A stretch of 64,000 bases of DNA from Sediminibacterium sp. Gen4 (lineage in GTDB: Bacteria > Bacteroidota > Bacteroidia > Chitinophagales > Chitinophagaceae), in contig JACBFI010000013.1 in the NCBI GenBank assembly GCA_013391385.1, positions 18,571 through 82,570 on the forward strand, in the 5' to 3' direction. Numbering within the stretch: position 1 is the first letter of the stretch; each line of letters starts with the position of its first letter. A program made the position numbers and the translations under genes. Below the pieces are notes generated by a model. The model was not told the origin of the DNA. It did not search any database and saw nothing but the letters and a program-made list of their open reading frames with translations. Shown here piece by piece: positions 8,535 through 18,670 of this stretch.

Positions 8535-10136
8535 ATGAAGCATCACTGTAGCCGATTATCATACGAAAGCACCGGATATTTTTCAAAGATCGTGACCGAT
8601 TATCTTGTTCAGGCTGATACTGTCAGACCTTTTTTTGTGCATACGCCCGATCTTAAAGGAATCAAAGAAGCCATCGCTACCAGAGAGTCATTTCAAACAC
8701 CCAGAACAGTTTTGGTAAAAGCATTGGAGGAACAATATGCTCAAATAACCACCTCCGCATTGGTTCAGCAACAAATACAGTCTTTATTATCAGAGAAAAC
8801 TTTCACCGTCGTCACTGCCCATCAGCCCAATATTTTTACTGGTCCCTTGTATTTCATTTATAAAATCTTACATGCCATACAATTGGCAGATGCGCTCAAG
8901 AATGAAATGCCTGATCTGCATTTTGTACCGGTTTATTATATGGGTAGTGAAGATGCAGATTTGGATGAACTCGGACAGATTCATATCGATGGACAACCGC
9001 TGACCTGGAAAACCAATCAAACCGGGGCGGTAGGGAGAATGAAGGCTGATAAAAAGCTCTTGGAACTATTGGCGGCTATCGAAGGACAAACCGGAGTGCT
9101 TCCTTACGGAAAAGAATTGACAGATATATTCAGGAAAGCCTATGTTGAAGGAAGATCGATACAGGAAGCCACGCTTTATTTGGTCAATGAATTATTCGGT
9201 CGGTTTGGGTTGGTGGTATTGATCCCTGATCAGGCAAAACTCAAACAGTGCTTTGCATCCGTTATTGAAAAAGAATTGTTGGAAGGATTTTCACATACAA
9301 TCGTCTCAAAGACCATCAGTGAGCTTGAAAAAAATTATAAAGTTCAGGCAGGTGGAAGAGCGATCAACTTGTTTTATCTGATCGACAATCAACGTGAGCG
9401 AATTGAAAAAGAGGGGGACTTGTTTGTTGTTCCTGCTTTAGGACTTCAATTCACGCATGATCAAATACTGGAAGAATTACGCACACACCCCGAGCGTTTT
9501 AGTCCCAATGTGATTTTGAGGGGCGCTTTCCAGGAAACCATTTTACCCAATATTGCTTTTATTGGTGGCGGCGGAGAATTGGCTTATTGGTTGGAATTGA
9601 AAGATGTATTCGCTGCGATTCATGTTCCTTACCCGGTGTTAATCTTACGCAACTCTTTTTTGTTAATCACTGAAGAACAAGAAAAAAGAATGCAACAACT
9701 CGGTCTGAGTACGAACAATATTTTTCAAAAAGCAGATCAGTTATTTACCGCAATGGTAAAATCGAGGACTTCAAAACAAATTAGTTTGAGTCGGGAACAG
9801 GAAGTCTTACAACAATGGTATGATCAAATTGCACAATTGGCAGCAGGTATTGATGAAACATTATTGCCTCATGTACAATCTCTACAAACAAAGTCCTTGA
9901 AAAGAATCGAGGAGTTGGAGAAAAAAATGTTGCGGGCAGAAAAACGAAAGTTTCAAACCGAAGAGCAACAACTCAAAAAATGGAAAGCACAATTATTTCC
10001 CAATGATAGTTTACAGGAAAGAGTAGATAATATTTCAGGATGGTATGCACGCTACGGTAGCAGTTGGATTGACATGCTGAAGGAATCCTCCCTGTCACTC
10101 GAAGCACAATTCACATTATTAGCGATCGATAAATAA
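8535..10136 (+). CDS. bshC: bacillithiol biosynthesis cysteine-adding enzyme
   Basis: BshC joins cysteine to glucosaminyl-malate in the last step of bacillithiol synthesis. The 533-residue length is normal. Family hallmarks are visible: TAHQPNIFTGPLYFIYKILH, YYMGSEDADLDELGQ and a long C-terminal coiled coil (about residues 440-510). No bshA or bshB is in the window. In Bacteroidota the three genes are often unlinked. The encoded thiol would be the low-molecular-weight redox buffer of this host. Confidence 0.93.
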   Translation: MKHHCSRLSYESTGYFSKIVTDYLVQADTVRPFFVHTPDLKGIKEAIATRESFQTPRTVLVKALEEQYAQITTSALVQQQIQSLLSEKTFTVVTAHQPNIFTGPLYFIYKILHAIQLADALKNEMPDLHFVPVYYMGSEDADLDELGQIHIDGQPLTWKTNQTGAVGRMKADKKLLELLAAIEGQTGVLPYGKELTDIFRKAYVEGRSIQEATLYLVNELFGRFGLVVLIPDQAKLKQCFASVIEKELLEGFSHTIVSKTISELEKNYKVQAGGRAINLFYLIDNQRERIEKEGDLFVVPALGLQFTHDQILEELRTHPERFSPNVILRGAFQETILPNIAFIGGGGELAYWLELKDVFAAIHVPYPVLILRNSFLLITEEQEKRMQQLGLSTNNIFQKADQLFTAMVKSRTSKQISLSREQEVLQQWYDQIAQLAAGIDETLLPHVQSLQTKSLKRIEELEKKMLRAEKRKFQTEEQQLKKWKAQLFPNDSLQERVDNISGWYARYGSSWIDMLKESSLSLEAQFTLLAIDK

Positions 10137-10270
10137 TGTAAAAATCAGACATTCGCTTTTTGCCCATTTACCGCCCTTATGCTGCTTGATACTTTTGTCC
10201 TCAACCACATAACCATGTGATAGGAGAGGTTGTTTTGATGTTTCATTTTCGTATCCTAAAATCGAACAAC

Positions 10271-11359
10271 ATGAAACATGTATGGATCGCTTGTTTACTG
10301 ATTTCTTTTCAGTTGCAGGCACAAACTGAGACCTCAAAAAAGCTCCTGACTTCAACCGACCTCTCTGTCTTAGCGAGCAAAGCAAAGGCCAATCAGTTTT
10401 CCGGAACCCTTTTGATGGTACAGGGAAAGGACAATGGATGGTCATGGTCTAATGGCTTGGCTCAGGAAGAACTGAAGATCGCTAATGGAGATGGTGTTCG
10501 TTATAACTTGGGTTCTATTGGTAAATCATTGACAGCAGTCTTGATCATGCAACTGGTAGAACAAAAGAAAATGGTGTTGGATGAACCGGTTAAAAAGTAT
10601 TTACCTGCGGGAACATTGACCACAGGATCGGATGCCATTACGATCCGGCATTTGCTCAACAATACATCCGGTTTGGGCGACTTCTTTGAAAGTCCGGATT
10701 ACAGTGAGTCCAAGACCATTAGCATTGATGACCACATGAAATTGGTCAATGGAATGAAACCGGTATCGATGGAGCCGGGTAAGTCGTTACATTATTCCAA
10801 TTCCGGGTTCATTGTGCTGGGTAAATTGTTAGAGTTGCATTATGGTAAACCCTACCAACAAATTGTAAAAGAGCGATTGCTACAACCGGTAGGAATTCAT
10901 TACGATGCGAAAAAGCCCATTGCAACTGGCTATTATGTTGAAAAAGATAGCCTAAAAATTGGAGAGGGTAATGATCCATCCAAATGGAGTTCTGCTGGAG
11001 GCTTGTTTTTAACGGTTCAGGAATTACATCTCTTGATCAAAGGAATGATGGATGGGAAACTGATCAGTAAGGAAAGTCTGCAAAGACTTTGGACCAAAGA
11101 ATCAAGACCGGAACAAGAACCACCATTTGTACACTATGGATTGGGCTGGATGCTGGAAGATCCGAATTGTATTCAATTACGTGGACACAATGGCGGTGTT
11201 AAAGGTTTTCAGGCTGCATTTCGTTATTTGCCGCAAGAAGATACCTTTATTTATTTCCTCTCCAATAGAGATGGAGGTATTGAAAGCATATTTATGGAAA
11301 CCATCTTTCTGTTGATGGAAAGAAAAGGTTGTAAAATGGAAATGCCGGGGAATAATTGA
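10271..11359 (+). CDS. secreted serine hydrolase, class C beta-lactamase-like
   Basis: A 362-residue protein of the serine beta-lactamase/D-peptidase fold. The signal peptide MKHVWIACLLISFQLQAQ sets the start at 10271. The S-x-x-K motif is S82-I-G-K85, the second motif is Y175-S-N, and HNGGVKG near residue 300 is the third. Such proteins act in the periplasm as esterases, D-aminopeptidases or carboxypeptidases, and sequence alone does not show which. An upstream in-frame start would bury the signal peptide and is rejected. Confidence 0.85.
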   Translation: MKHVWIACLLISFQLQAQTETSKKLLTSTDLSVLASKAKANQFSGTLLMVQGKDNGWSWSNGLAQEELKIANGDGVRYNLGSIGKSLTAVLIMQLVEQKKMVLDEPVKKYLPAGTLTTGSDAITIRHLLNNTSGLGDFFESPDYSESKTISIDDHMKLVNGMKPVSMEPGKSLHYSNSGFIVLGKLLELHYGKPYQQIVKERLLQPVGIHYDAKKPIATGYYVEKDSLKIGEGNDPSKWSSAGGLFLTVQELHLLIKGMMDGKLISKESLQRLWTKESRPEQEPPFVHYGLGWMLEDPNCIQLRGHNGGVKGFQAAFRYLPQEDTFIYFLSNRDGGIESIFMETIFLLMERKGCKMEMPGNN

Positions 11360-11450
11360 TCGCCATGATAAAATAATCAATCATTCAGTACAATCATTAA
11401 CATCTTCTCAAAGTAATTATCAGTAATTTGAAAGCACAAACAATGATGCT

Positions 11451-12923
11451 ATGAGAAGTTGTATAATGGTTGTACTGTTTATTTTTAGCTATCAATACTT
11501 GATGGCACAGACTCAAGTAGCAAGGATTCAATATACTTTTCTGAATCGTCCCCATACAGAAGTTTCCATTATAAAACCGGTGAATAATGCCATTTTCTTT
11601 GCAGCTAGAAAAAATGTCTTATTAGATGAGAAGGGTTCTATTAGCATATCTTGTTCTCCTACTGAGACAGGCTTTCTAAAAGTAATTTGTAAGGATCGTG
11701 TGATAGACCTATTTGTGCAGTCTGGCGACAATATAGAAGTGATCATTGATACAGCTACTTCTGCAAAGCCTATGATTACAGGCTCAAATAAAGATGGGCA
11801 GGTTTTATTGAATGAATCTTTTATCCCTAAATACTATCGGGATATTCTTCCTTTATTCAGAAATGATAGCACCATTGAGCTTTTATCTAAACATGTAGAA
11901 GCCGAGAAACAAAAATATACCGAACAATTCGGTAAACTATACGATGCCAAATTGGTCGATAGTAGTTTCTTTAATTTTGCTAAAAAAAATATCGACTATT
12001 TGTATGCAACCATATTGGTGCAAAAAATGGCAGAGCGATTTTATCCAATTACTTATTCGCCAACAAGTCCTGCGTATCGTTCTGAATTTCCGAAAGAGTA
12101 TGCTGCCTATTGGGATGCAGTATTGGATCACTTTCCTTTGAATGACTCTTCTGTTAAATTCCTGCCTGCATATCAGTGGTATGCTGAAAATATGATCAAT
12201 GCAAACTTGTATAGAATACGTTGGTTCAAAGGTGATACTACTATTAAGGATGAAAGTGCTTTTATCCGAAAAAAATTTGAAGATATCCAGCAATATTTCA
12301 AAGGAGAAATCGGAGTACTAACGCAAGCCAGAGAATTGCATTTCATGTATATTCAGGAAAAGTTTGAACAACCTTTGATTGATATCTATGAAAACTTTTC
12401 TAAACTACCTTCGGCTGCACCTTATCTTCCATTCTTACAGCCTTATCATCAAAAAATAAAAGCTTTCCATGGAGTGGTTAGTCAAAAAAATAAAGGCATT
12501 TCCTTTATCAAAAACCCTACTCAAATCAATAGCTTCAAAGCGCTCAAAGAAGTATTTAAAGGGAAGAAACTCTATATTGACTTATGGGCTACTTGGTGCG
12601 GACCTTGTAAGGATGAGTTTAAATATCAAGAGGAAGCAAAAAAAGTATTGGCATCCCGATCCGTGGAGACATTGTATATTTCTATGGATGTTGCTGAACG
12701 CGATGATCAGTGGAAAAAAATGGTTCAATATTTTCAATTGACTGGACACCATATTCGAACATCTGATGCATTGAGAGATGATCTGATGAAACTTTTCTGG
12801 GATGGAAAATCCTACACGATCCCTCGCTATTTATTAATTGATGATAAAGGAGTGATACGGGAACTGAATGCTGCTCGTCCATCGGATGTAAAAGGACTAA
12901 AGGAGCAAATCGAAAAACTATAA
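11451..12923 (+). CDS. secreted TlpA-like thioredoxin-fold protein
   Basis: A 490-residue exported protein with a signal peptide (residues 1-20, ending LMAQ), a DUF4369-like beta-rich N-terminal region and a long helical middle. The C-terminal thioredoxin domain has the active site WCGPC (C383, C386). This is the layout of Bacteroidota TlpA/ResA relatives that reduce disulfides in the periplasm. It follows the serine hydrolase in the same direction with a 91-bp gap. No specific client is evident. Confidence 0.85.
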   Translation: MRSCIMVVLFIFSYQYLMAQTQVARIQYTFLNRPHTEVSIIKPVNNAIFFAARKNVLLDEKGSISISCSPTETGFLKVICKDRVIDLFVQSGDNIEVIIDTATSAKPMITGSNKDGQVLLNESFIPKYYRDILPLFRNDSTIELLSKHVEAEKQKYTEQFGKLYDAKLVDSSFFNFAKKNIDYLYATILVQKMAERFYPITYSPTSPAYRSEFPKEYAAYWDAVLDHFPLNDSSVKFLPAYQWYAENMINANLYRIRWFKGDTTIKDESAFIRKKFEDIQQYFKGEIGVLTQARELHFMYIQEKFEQPLIDIYENFSKLPSAAPYLPFLQPYHQKIKAFHGVVSQKNKGISFIKNPTQINSFKALKEVFKGKKLYIDLWATWCGPCKDEFKYQEEAKKVLASRSVETLYISMDVAERDDQWKKMVQYFQLTGHHIRTSDALRDDLMKLFWDGKSYTIPRYLLIDDKGVIRELNAARPSDVKGLKEQIEKL

Positions 12924-12932
12924 AGAAGGTAT

Positions 12933-13451
12933 TTAATCAAATTGATTCGGCCAGGCATTCTTTAACCCATCAATTTTTTCTCCTACCTCATCCTTCATTT
13001 GCTTTTTGTAAGCAGCTAGTTTTTCGGCTATTTTATTGTGATGGCTACCGATGATCTGAGCTGCCAATATACCTGCATTCTTAGCAGCATTCAATGCTAC
13101 AGTAGCAACAGGTACGCCGTTTGGCATTTGTAAAATCGACAAGACTGAATCCCAGCCATCAATCGAGTTCGAAGATTTGATGGGCACACCAATCACAGGT
13201 AATGTGGTGATGGCTGCAACCATACCGGGTAAATGAGCTGCTCCACCCGCACCAGCAATGATCACTTGTAATCCTCTTGTTCTAGCTGTTTCTGCATAAG
13301 TAACCATTCTTTCCGGCGTACGATGCGCAGAAACTACGGTTAGCTCAAAAGGAATATCAAAATGAGTAAGGATATCAGCAGCAGCCTGCATGATCTTTAA
13401 ATCACTGTCACTGCCCATGATAATACCAACAATAGGAGTAGATGCTGTCAT
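12933..13451 (-). CDS. purE: N5-carboxyaminoimidazole ribonucleotide mutase
   Basis: PurE moves the carboxyl group of N5-CAIR to give CAIR in purine synthesis. The 172-residue length fits class I. The signature [10 protein letters not shown] lies at the phosphate-binding N-terminus, with [18 protein letters not shown] and [14 protein letters not shown] following. It converges with the TlpA-like gene across 9 bp. No purK is adjacent. The fucosidase gene lies 58 bp downstream on the other side and is likely an independent unit. Confidence 0.96.
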   Translation of the reverse strand: MTASTPIVGIIMGSDSDLKIMQAAADILTHFDIPFELTVVSAHRTPERMVTYAETARTRGLQVIIAGAGGAAHLPGMVAAITTLPVIGVPIKSSNSIDGWDSVLSILQMPNGVPVATVALNAAKNAGILAAQIIGSHHNKIAEKLAAYKKQMKDEVGEKIDGLKNAWPNQFD

Positions 13452-13509
13452 GATACAAAGATAATTAATTTATGGAGTTGGGGGTTGGCTAATTGCGTAT
13501 GGGTGATGG

Positions 13510-14934
13510 CTAATCCATGGATTGAATATAGAATGCAGATAAACTTCTTAACACAGGTGACGCTTTCGATTCATGAATGATGATCTTGATTTCATTGGTT
13601 GTTACTTTAGGAAAAGTTGCGATCTTTTTTCGGCCGATCGTTGTTCCATCAAATACTTTTACAAACTGGTCTTCTTGTTTCGCTTCAATCGAAAAACGAA
13701 TCACCCTTTGTCCGTAAGCAATCATTTCTTCCAATACTACCGCATTCAAAGTTTCCGCGTAGGGAAGCTTTAGTTGAATGACAGCCTGATCATTCCTGTC
13801 TGATGTCCAATAAGTATTACTATTTTCATCTATCAAATGTCTGAGTGCTGTCTCCCTTTGATTATTGGTAGAAACGGATGCTTTTTTGAAAAGATTATGG
13901 CTAAATGCTTCCGCTCTTTTCTTAGCAAAACCCATCAAAGCCGCAGAATCTTTAGGATGAAACAACCCTCTTCGGTCGGGTGGGACATTCAGCAATAAGT
14001 TGCCACCATTGCCAACAGACTTCAGGTACAAATTGAATAGTTCATCCGGTGTTTTTACTCGATCATCTTCACTGGCATGATAAAACCAGCCCGGACGAAT
14101 AGATACATCTGCTTCAGCAGGTATCCAATGTTTACCATTGAAATTACCTTGATTCAGGGTATCCACATGTGGTGCGCCCAGTCCTCTCGTAAAACCTGCG
14201 GTATCCAATAAATTCCAATTGGTATTGCCAATGAATCCTTTTTCATTGCCACACCAGCGAATGCTTGGACCAATATCACTGAAGATGATCAGCGGTTGTT
14301 GAAAGGAAAAAGCCGCTTGTTCAAATCTTTTGAAATCATACACTTGCTTTTTTCCATTGGGGCCTTCGCCATTCGCGCCATCCCACCACAATTCAAAAAA
14401 TGGTCCATAGTGGGTAAACAGCTCTTTCATCGTTGCGATGTACACATCATTGTATTCCGGAGTTCCATATTTCGGATGGTTTCTGTCCCAGGGCGATAAA
14501 TAAACACCCATTTCAATCCCTTCTTTTTTACAAGCTTCGGATAACGCTTTTACCACATCACCTTTGCCATTTTTCCATTTACTTTCTCTAACCGTATGGG
14601 TACTTTGTTTGCTAGGCCACAATGAAAATCCGTCATGATGTTTAGCTGTGAGGATGATGCCCTTGGCCCCGGCTTGCCTCGCAATACGCGCCCATTGTCT
14701 GCAGTCTAGTTCGGTAGGATTGAAAATATTCGGGTCTTCATTTCCTTCACCCCATTCTTTATCGGTAAAGGTATTCGGACCAAAATGGATAAAGAGATAA
14801 AACTCTTTTTCATGCCAAGCCAATTGTTCTTTTGTAGGAATGGGGTAGAGGGGTTGTACTTTTTGAGCAGCACATTGTAATGAAATGATCGTTGTACAAA
14901 GCAGGATGAATCTGTTAATCTGTGGCTGCATCAT
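13510..14934 (-). CDS. exported GH29 alpha-L-fucosidase
   Basis: A 474-residue glycoside hydrolase of family 29 that removes alpha-L-fucose. The N-terminal export signal ends LQCAAQ, and SLQC could be a lipobox, so the enzyme may be membrane anchored. The catalytic barrel has LTAKHHDGFSLWPS and ELWWDGANGEG, where D185 is the likely nucleophile. A C-terminal discoidin-type (F5/8C-like) domain covers about residues 345-474. The start codon overlaps the pdxJ stop by one base (TAATG), so the two genes are probably co-translated, although their functions appear unrelated. Confidence 0.92.
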   Translation of the reverse strand: MMQPQINRFILLCTTIISLQCAAQKVQPLYPIPTKEQLAWHEKEFYLFIHFGPNTFTDKEWGEGNEDPNIFNPTELDCRQWARIARQAGAKGIILTAKHHDGFSLWPSKQSTHTVRESKWKNGKGDVVKALSEACKKEGIEMGVYLSPWDRNHPKYGTPEYNDVYIATMKELFTHYGPFFELWWDGANGEGPNGKKQVYDFKRFEQAAFSFQQPLIIFSDIGPSIRWCGNEKGFIGNTNWNLLDTAGFTRGLGAPHVDTLNQGNFNGKHWIPAEADVSIRPGWFYHASEDDRVKTPDELFNLYLKSVGNGGNLLLNVPPDRRGLFHPKDSAALMGFAKKRAEAFSHNLFKKASVSTNNQRETALRHLIDENSNTYWTSDRNDQAVIQLKLPYAETLNAVVLEEMIAYGQRVIRFSIEAKQEDQFVKVFDGTTIGRKKIATFPKVTTNEIKIIIHESKASPVLRSLSAFYIQSMD

Positions 14935-15653
14935 TAAATGAGTTGACGCTTATACATCTGCACAGTATTCTCATATCCCAAATAAATAGCATCACAAACC
15001 AATGCATGACCAATGCTCACTTCATCTAAATAGGGAATATGTTGTTTCAGGTATTTCAGGTTGCTGAGATCCAGATCATGTCCGGCATTGATACCCAATC
15101 CCAATGCTTTTGCTTTTTCTGCAGCTGCAACATAGGGTGCAACAGCGGCCGCATGATTGCCGGATGCAAATGTTTTGGCATAACCTTCTGTATATAGCTC
15201 TATACGATCAGTACCTGTTAAAGCGGCACCCTCCACCATTGCAATCACCGGATCCACAAATATGGAAACGCGAATACCCGCTTTTTTAAAAACACTGATG
15301 ATATCAATCAAGTATGATTGGTACTTGATGGTATCCCATCCATGATCACTGGTGAGTTGTCCCAATGCATCCGGTACCAATGTTACTTGATGAGGTTTTG
15401 TTTCCAATACCAGGTCTACAAATTTTTGTTCTGTTGGATTGCCTTCAATATTAAATTCAGTGGTGATGATTTTTCGAATGGCTCTTGTGTCATCATAGCG
15501 AATATGTCTTTCATCCGGACGAGGATGTACGGTCACGCCATCTGCTCCAAAACGTTCAGCATCCATGGCAGCCTTAATGACATCCGGATTATTTCCACCT
15601 CTACTATTTCTTAGGGTGGCGAATTTATTGATGTTCACACTGAGTTTTGTCAT
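14934..15653 (-). CDS. pdxJ: pyridoxine 5'-phosphate synthase
   Basis: PdxJ condenses 1-deoxy-xylulose phosphate with aminoacetone phosphate to form pyridoxine phosphate. At 239 residues it is full length. LSVNINKFATLRNSRGG binds the substrate. DGVTVHPRPDERHI and GINAGHDL carry conserved catalytic histidine/glutamate residues. It is first in a two-gene unit with the GH29 enzyme. The unit is preceded by an inverted repeat at 15710-15750. Confidence 0.96.
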   Translation of the reverse strand: MTKLSVNINKFATLRNSRGGNNPDVIKAAMDAERFGADGVTVHPRPDERHIRYDDTRAIRKIITTEFNIEGNPTEQKFVDLVLETKPHQVTLVPDALGQLTSDHGWDTIKYQSYLIDIISVFKKAGIRVSIFVDPVIAMVEGAALTGTDRIELYTEGYAKTFASGNHAAAVAPYVAAAEKAKALGLGINAGHDLDLSNLKYLKQHIPYLDEVSIGHALVCDAIYLGYENTVQMYKRQLI

Positions 15654-15708
15654 AATACAAAGGTACTCAGAACTAAAGAAATTCTCCGCGATATCTCTTT
15701 TACGCTTA

Positions 15709-15748
15709 TTCTCTGCGGTTAATGTAGCGTATTTTTTACCGCAGAGAA
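15709..15748. repeat. intergenic inverted repeat before pdxJ
   Basis: TTCTCTGCGGT near 15709 pairs with ACCGCAGAGAA near 15738, around an 18-base loop. The outer words TCTCTTTTAC and AGTAAAAGAG also pair. It lies between pdxJ and the downstream end of the DUF1761 gene. The CTCTGCGG word resembles the dispersed palindromes in other gaps of this window. Confidence 0.65.
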
Positions 15749-15765
15749 CAAGAGTAAAAGAGGAG

Positions 15766-16185
15766 CTATCCTAAGTAGTGCATCACAACACTGGCAGCAG
15801 TAAGACCCACAATATGATACCCACAATCGATGAGATAAAGAGCAAATGGCTTTTTCGTATACAAGTACCCAATACTAATAGCCGGAGTACTGAATCCTAT
15901 TGATAATAGGATACCCAGATGAAAAGCATCCATATAGTTATTCATAGGAACCATTTGTCTAAAAATAGTCAACCCAACACAAGAAATAGCCATGAAAATA
16001 AAGCTGATACCCATGATAGCACCGGCTCCTTTTTTGGCATTAGGATCATTCATATCAATATTGGATAAACGTACCCAGGCTTTCGAAAATAAAAAGCTGT
16101 ACCAAATGGCACCAATCAGAAAATAGGCGAGCGTGCTCAGAAAGAAAGATAGCCAATTGACATGGTCTGTAAAATGATGTAACAT
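15766..16185 (-). CDS. DUF1761-like four-helix membrane protein
   Basis: A 139-residue protein with four hydrophobic segments, starting MLHHFTDHVNWLSFF. The features AYFLIGAIWYSFLFSKAWV and a final GLTAASVVMHYL are those of the DUF1761 family, which has no known function. A longer reading from 16248 adds a poor 21-residue leader, so the ATG at 16185 is preferred. It is divergent from the decarboxylase at 16324. Confidence 0.7.
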   Translation of the reverse strand: MLHHFTDHVNWLSFFLSTLAYFLIGAIWYSFLFSKAWVRLSNIDMNDPNAKKGAGAIMGISFIFMAISCVGLTIFRQMVPMNNYMDAFHLGILLSIGFSTPAISIGYLYTKKPFALYLIDCGYHIVGLTAASVVMHYLG

Positions 16186-16323
16186 AGTTTGGTTGTTTAG
16201 GGTTTTGAATGGTATTAAGGTCGGAAATAAAACGCAGTTCCGCAACACACTTATGGGTAATGACTTATTTTGCAGGTGGAATACTTCTGCTCAACTATTT
16301 GCAGCCAACAATGTTTTAAAGCT

Positions 16324-18174
16324 ATGTCTTACCCATCACTCGAATCCTGCCTGATTGATCTGGAAAAAAATGGTCAGTTAATACGCATTAAAGAAGAAGT
16401 AGATCCATATTTGGAAATGGCGGCTATTCACTTACGTGTATACGAGATGGGAGGTCCGGCACTACTATTTGAAAATGTAAAAGGAACAGAGTTCAGAGCA
16501 GCTTCCAATATCTTCGGAACACTGGATAGAAGCAGGTTTATATTCCGCGAAACCCTGGCGCAAGTTCAAAAGTTGATTGAACTGAAGGGTGACCCGATCA
16601 AGGCGATTAAACAACCTTTGCAAAATATTCGTACTGGCATTGCCGCGCTCAAAGCATTACCCTTAAAAGATCCGTGGAATAAACCGGTGTTGTACCGTGA
16701 AATAAAAATCAGTGATCTGCCCTTAATACATCATTGGCCGATGGATGGTGGTGCTTTTGTTACTTTACCCCAAGTGTATACAGAAGATGTGGATCAGCCG
16801 GGTATCATGAAAGCCAATCTGGGTATGTATCGTATCCAATTGAATGGGAATGATTATGCAAAAGACAAAGAGATTGGATTGCATTATCAGCTACACAGAG
16901 GCATTGGTGTTCACCAAACAAAAGCGAACAAAAAAGGGTTGCCGTTAAAAGTAAGTTGTTTTGTAGGCGGACCACCTTCACATACCGTTGCAGCAGTCAT
17001 GCCTTTGCCGGAAGGAATCAGTGAAATGACTTTTGCCGGTGTATTGGGCGGAAGGCGTTTTCGATACACATATGAAGATGGATTTTGTTTGAGTACCGAT
17101 GCTGATTTTGTCATTACCGGTGAAGTGTATCCGGGTGAAAACAAACCGGAAGGTCCTTTTGGAGATCATTTGGGGTATTATAGTTTACAACATCCCTTTC
17201 CGTTAATGCGTGTACACAAAGTATACGCCAAGAAAAATGCAATCTGGCCTTTTACGGTCGTTGGAAGGCCCCCACAAGAAGATACCAGTTTTGGACAACT
17301 GATCCATGAAATTACCGGAGATGCAATACCGCAGGAAATTCCCGGTGTGAAAGAAGTACACGCGGTAGATGCTGCAGGCGTGCACCCTTTGTTATTGGCT
17401 ATTGGAAGTGAGAGATATACACCTTATTTGCCTACTAAACAACCGGCAGAACTCTTAACAATCGCTAACCATATTTTAGGAACAGGACAATTGAGTCTGG
17501 CTAAGTTTTTATTCATAACAGCAGACGATACACAACAATTAACTACACATCATGTGCAGGAATTTTTTGAATACCTGTTTGAACGTATCGATCTAACACG
17601 TGATATTCATTTTCACACCAATACAACCATTGATACGTTGGATTATTCCGGAACAGGCTTGAATACAGGAAGTAAAGTCGTATTTGCGGCGTATGGAGAA
17701 GTGTTGAGAACATTGGCTACCGAAATACCTTCTGTGTTGAATGGTTTAAATGGATTCGGTAAAGCATCACTTGCAATGCCCGGTGTTATTTGCTTAGAAG
17801 CGGATGCTTTTGTAAATGCAGAAAAAACAGCTTTACAGATCGAACAGTTGAATGCACAATTAGCACATCATTTACCAGCGTTAAAAGGAATTGTACAAAT
17901 AGTTCTTTGTGATGATGCTTCATTTACCGGAGAAAAACTAGGTAATTATTTATGGGTGACTTATACAAGAAGTAATCCATCGCATGATATATATGGTATT
18001 GCTTCGTTTATACGCAATAAACACTGGGGCTGCGAAGGACCGATGATCGTAGACGCACGCATCAAACCGCATCATGCACCGCCTGTTATGAAAGATCCTG
18101 CAACAGAAAAAAGAATTGATCGATTATTCTCGAAGGGGGGGAGTCTTTATGGGATTAAAGATCATCTCAAATAA
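16324..18174 (+). CDS. UbiD-family prenylated-FMN decarboxylase
   Basis: A 616-residue UbiD-type decarboxylase that uses prenylated FMN. Visible landmarks are NVKGTEFRAASNIFGTLDRS near the N-terminus, PEGPFGDHLGYYS (conserved E-x-x-x-R/E region), FTVVGRPPQEDTSFGQ and a C-terminal NHWGCEGPMIVDARIKPHHAP-like end. In menaquinone-using Bacteroidota this family supplies the decarboxylation step of quinone synthesis, so a role in respiratory quinone formation is likely but not proved. The ATG at 16324 gives the standard N-terminus. It overlaps the convergent YhcH gene by 8 bp. Confidence 0.85.
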   Translation: MSYPSLESCLIDLEKNGQLIRIKEEVDPYLEMAAIHLRVYEMGGPALLFENVKGTEFRAASNIFGTLDRSRFIFRETLAQVQKLIELKGDPIKAIKQPLQNIRTGIAALKALPLKDPWNKPVLYREIKISDLPLIHHWPMDGGAFVTLPQVYTEDVDQPGIMKANLGMYRIQLNGNDYAKDKEIGLHYQLHRGIGVHQTKANKKGLPLKVSCFVGGPPSHTVAAVMPLPEGISEMTFAGVLGGRRFRYTYEDGFCLSTDADFVITGEVYPGENKPEGPFGDHLGYYSLQHPFPLMRVHKVYAKKNAIWPFTVVGRPPQEDTSFGQLIHEITGDAIPQEIPGVKEVHAVDAAGVHPLLLAIGSERYTPYLPTKQPAELLTIANHILGTGQLSLAKFLFITADDTQQLTTHHVQEFFEYLFERIDLTRDIHFHTNTTIDTLDYSGTGLNTGSKVVFAAYGEVLRTLATEIPSVLNGLNGFGKASLAMPGVICLEADAFVNAEKTALQIEQLNAQLAHHLPALKGIVQIVLCDDASFTGEKLGNYLWVTYTRSNPSHDIYGIASFIRNKHWGCEGPMIVDARIKPHHAPPVMKDPATEKRIDRLFSKGGSLYGIKDHLK

Positions 18175-18628
18175 AATCTACACCCACTTTGACCACTACT
18201 TTTTTAATCAAAGTAGATTGTTGATGAAGAATACAAGGCATGTGCAGGTCTGATGGATAAAAAATGGTGAACATACCTTCTGTAACAAGGGAAAAGAAAT
18301 CAGGCGCTTCATCAAACAACATAAAATCATCTTCTGGTTGATATTCGCGAGATGGAACTTGTGCTTTAAGAAGCGCATGTCCCATTTTTTCTTGTCCACT
18401 CACTACATATTGAACGTCGATATATTTTTTGTGTGCCTCTAATTTTTCAGTGGAAGGATCTTTGGTATCATATGTTTGTACGATAGCAAATACTTGTTCT
18501 CCCGCTATTTCATATTTACCATTTTCCAGTTTCGAGAAATCGGTGGTTTGAATATAACGAAGTGCAATTTCTATTCCTGGATGAAGTTGATAGTAAATGG
18601 CTGCACGTGCGATATGATCTATTACCAT
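18167..18628 (-). CDS. YhcH/YjgK/YiaL family protein
   Basis: A 153-residue cupin-like protein of the YhcH/YjgK/YiaL family (DUF386), often found near sialic acid or other sugar-acid catabolism genes. Conserved features are EAHKKYIDVQYVVSGQE and the metal-binding HMPCI-type stretch (SDLHMPCILHQ). No sugar operon is adjacent here, so the substrate is open. The 3' end overlaps the decarboxylase. Confidence 0.85.
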   Translation of the reverse strand: MVIDHIARAAIYYQLHPGIEIALRYIQTTDFSKLENGKYEIAGEQVFAIVQTYDTKDPSTEKLEAHKKYIDVQYVVSGQEKMGHALLKAQVPSREYQPEDDFMLFDEAPDFFSLVTEGMFTIFYPSDLHMPCILHQQSTLIKKVVVKVGVDFI

Positions 18629-18670
18629 GTTTCAAATATACTCTTTTCAATGGGAGAGCAGAACCTGCAA

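Noticed and set aside
16324-18174. Assignment as ubiD proper in ubiquinone synthesis
   Set aside because: Bacteroidota normally use menaquinone, so only the UbiD family level is supported.
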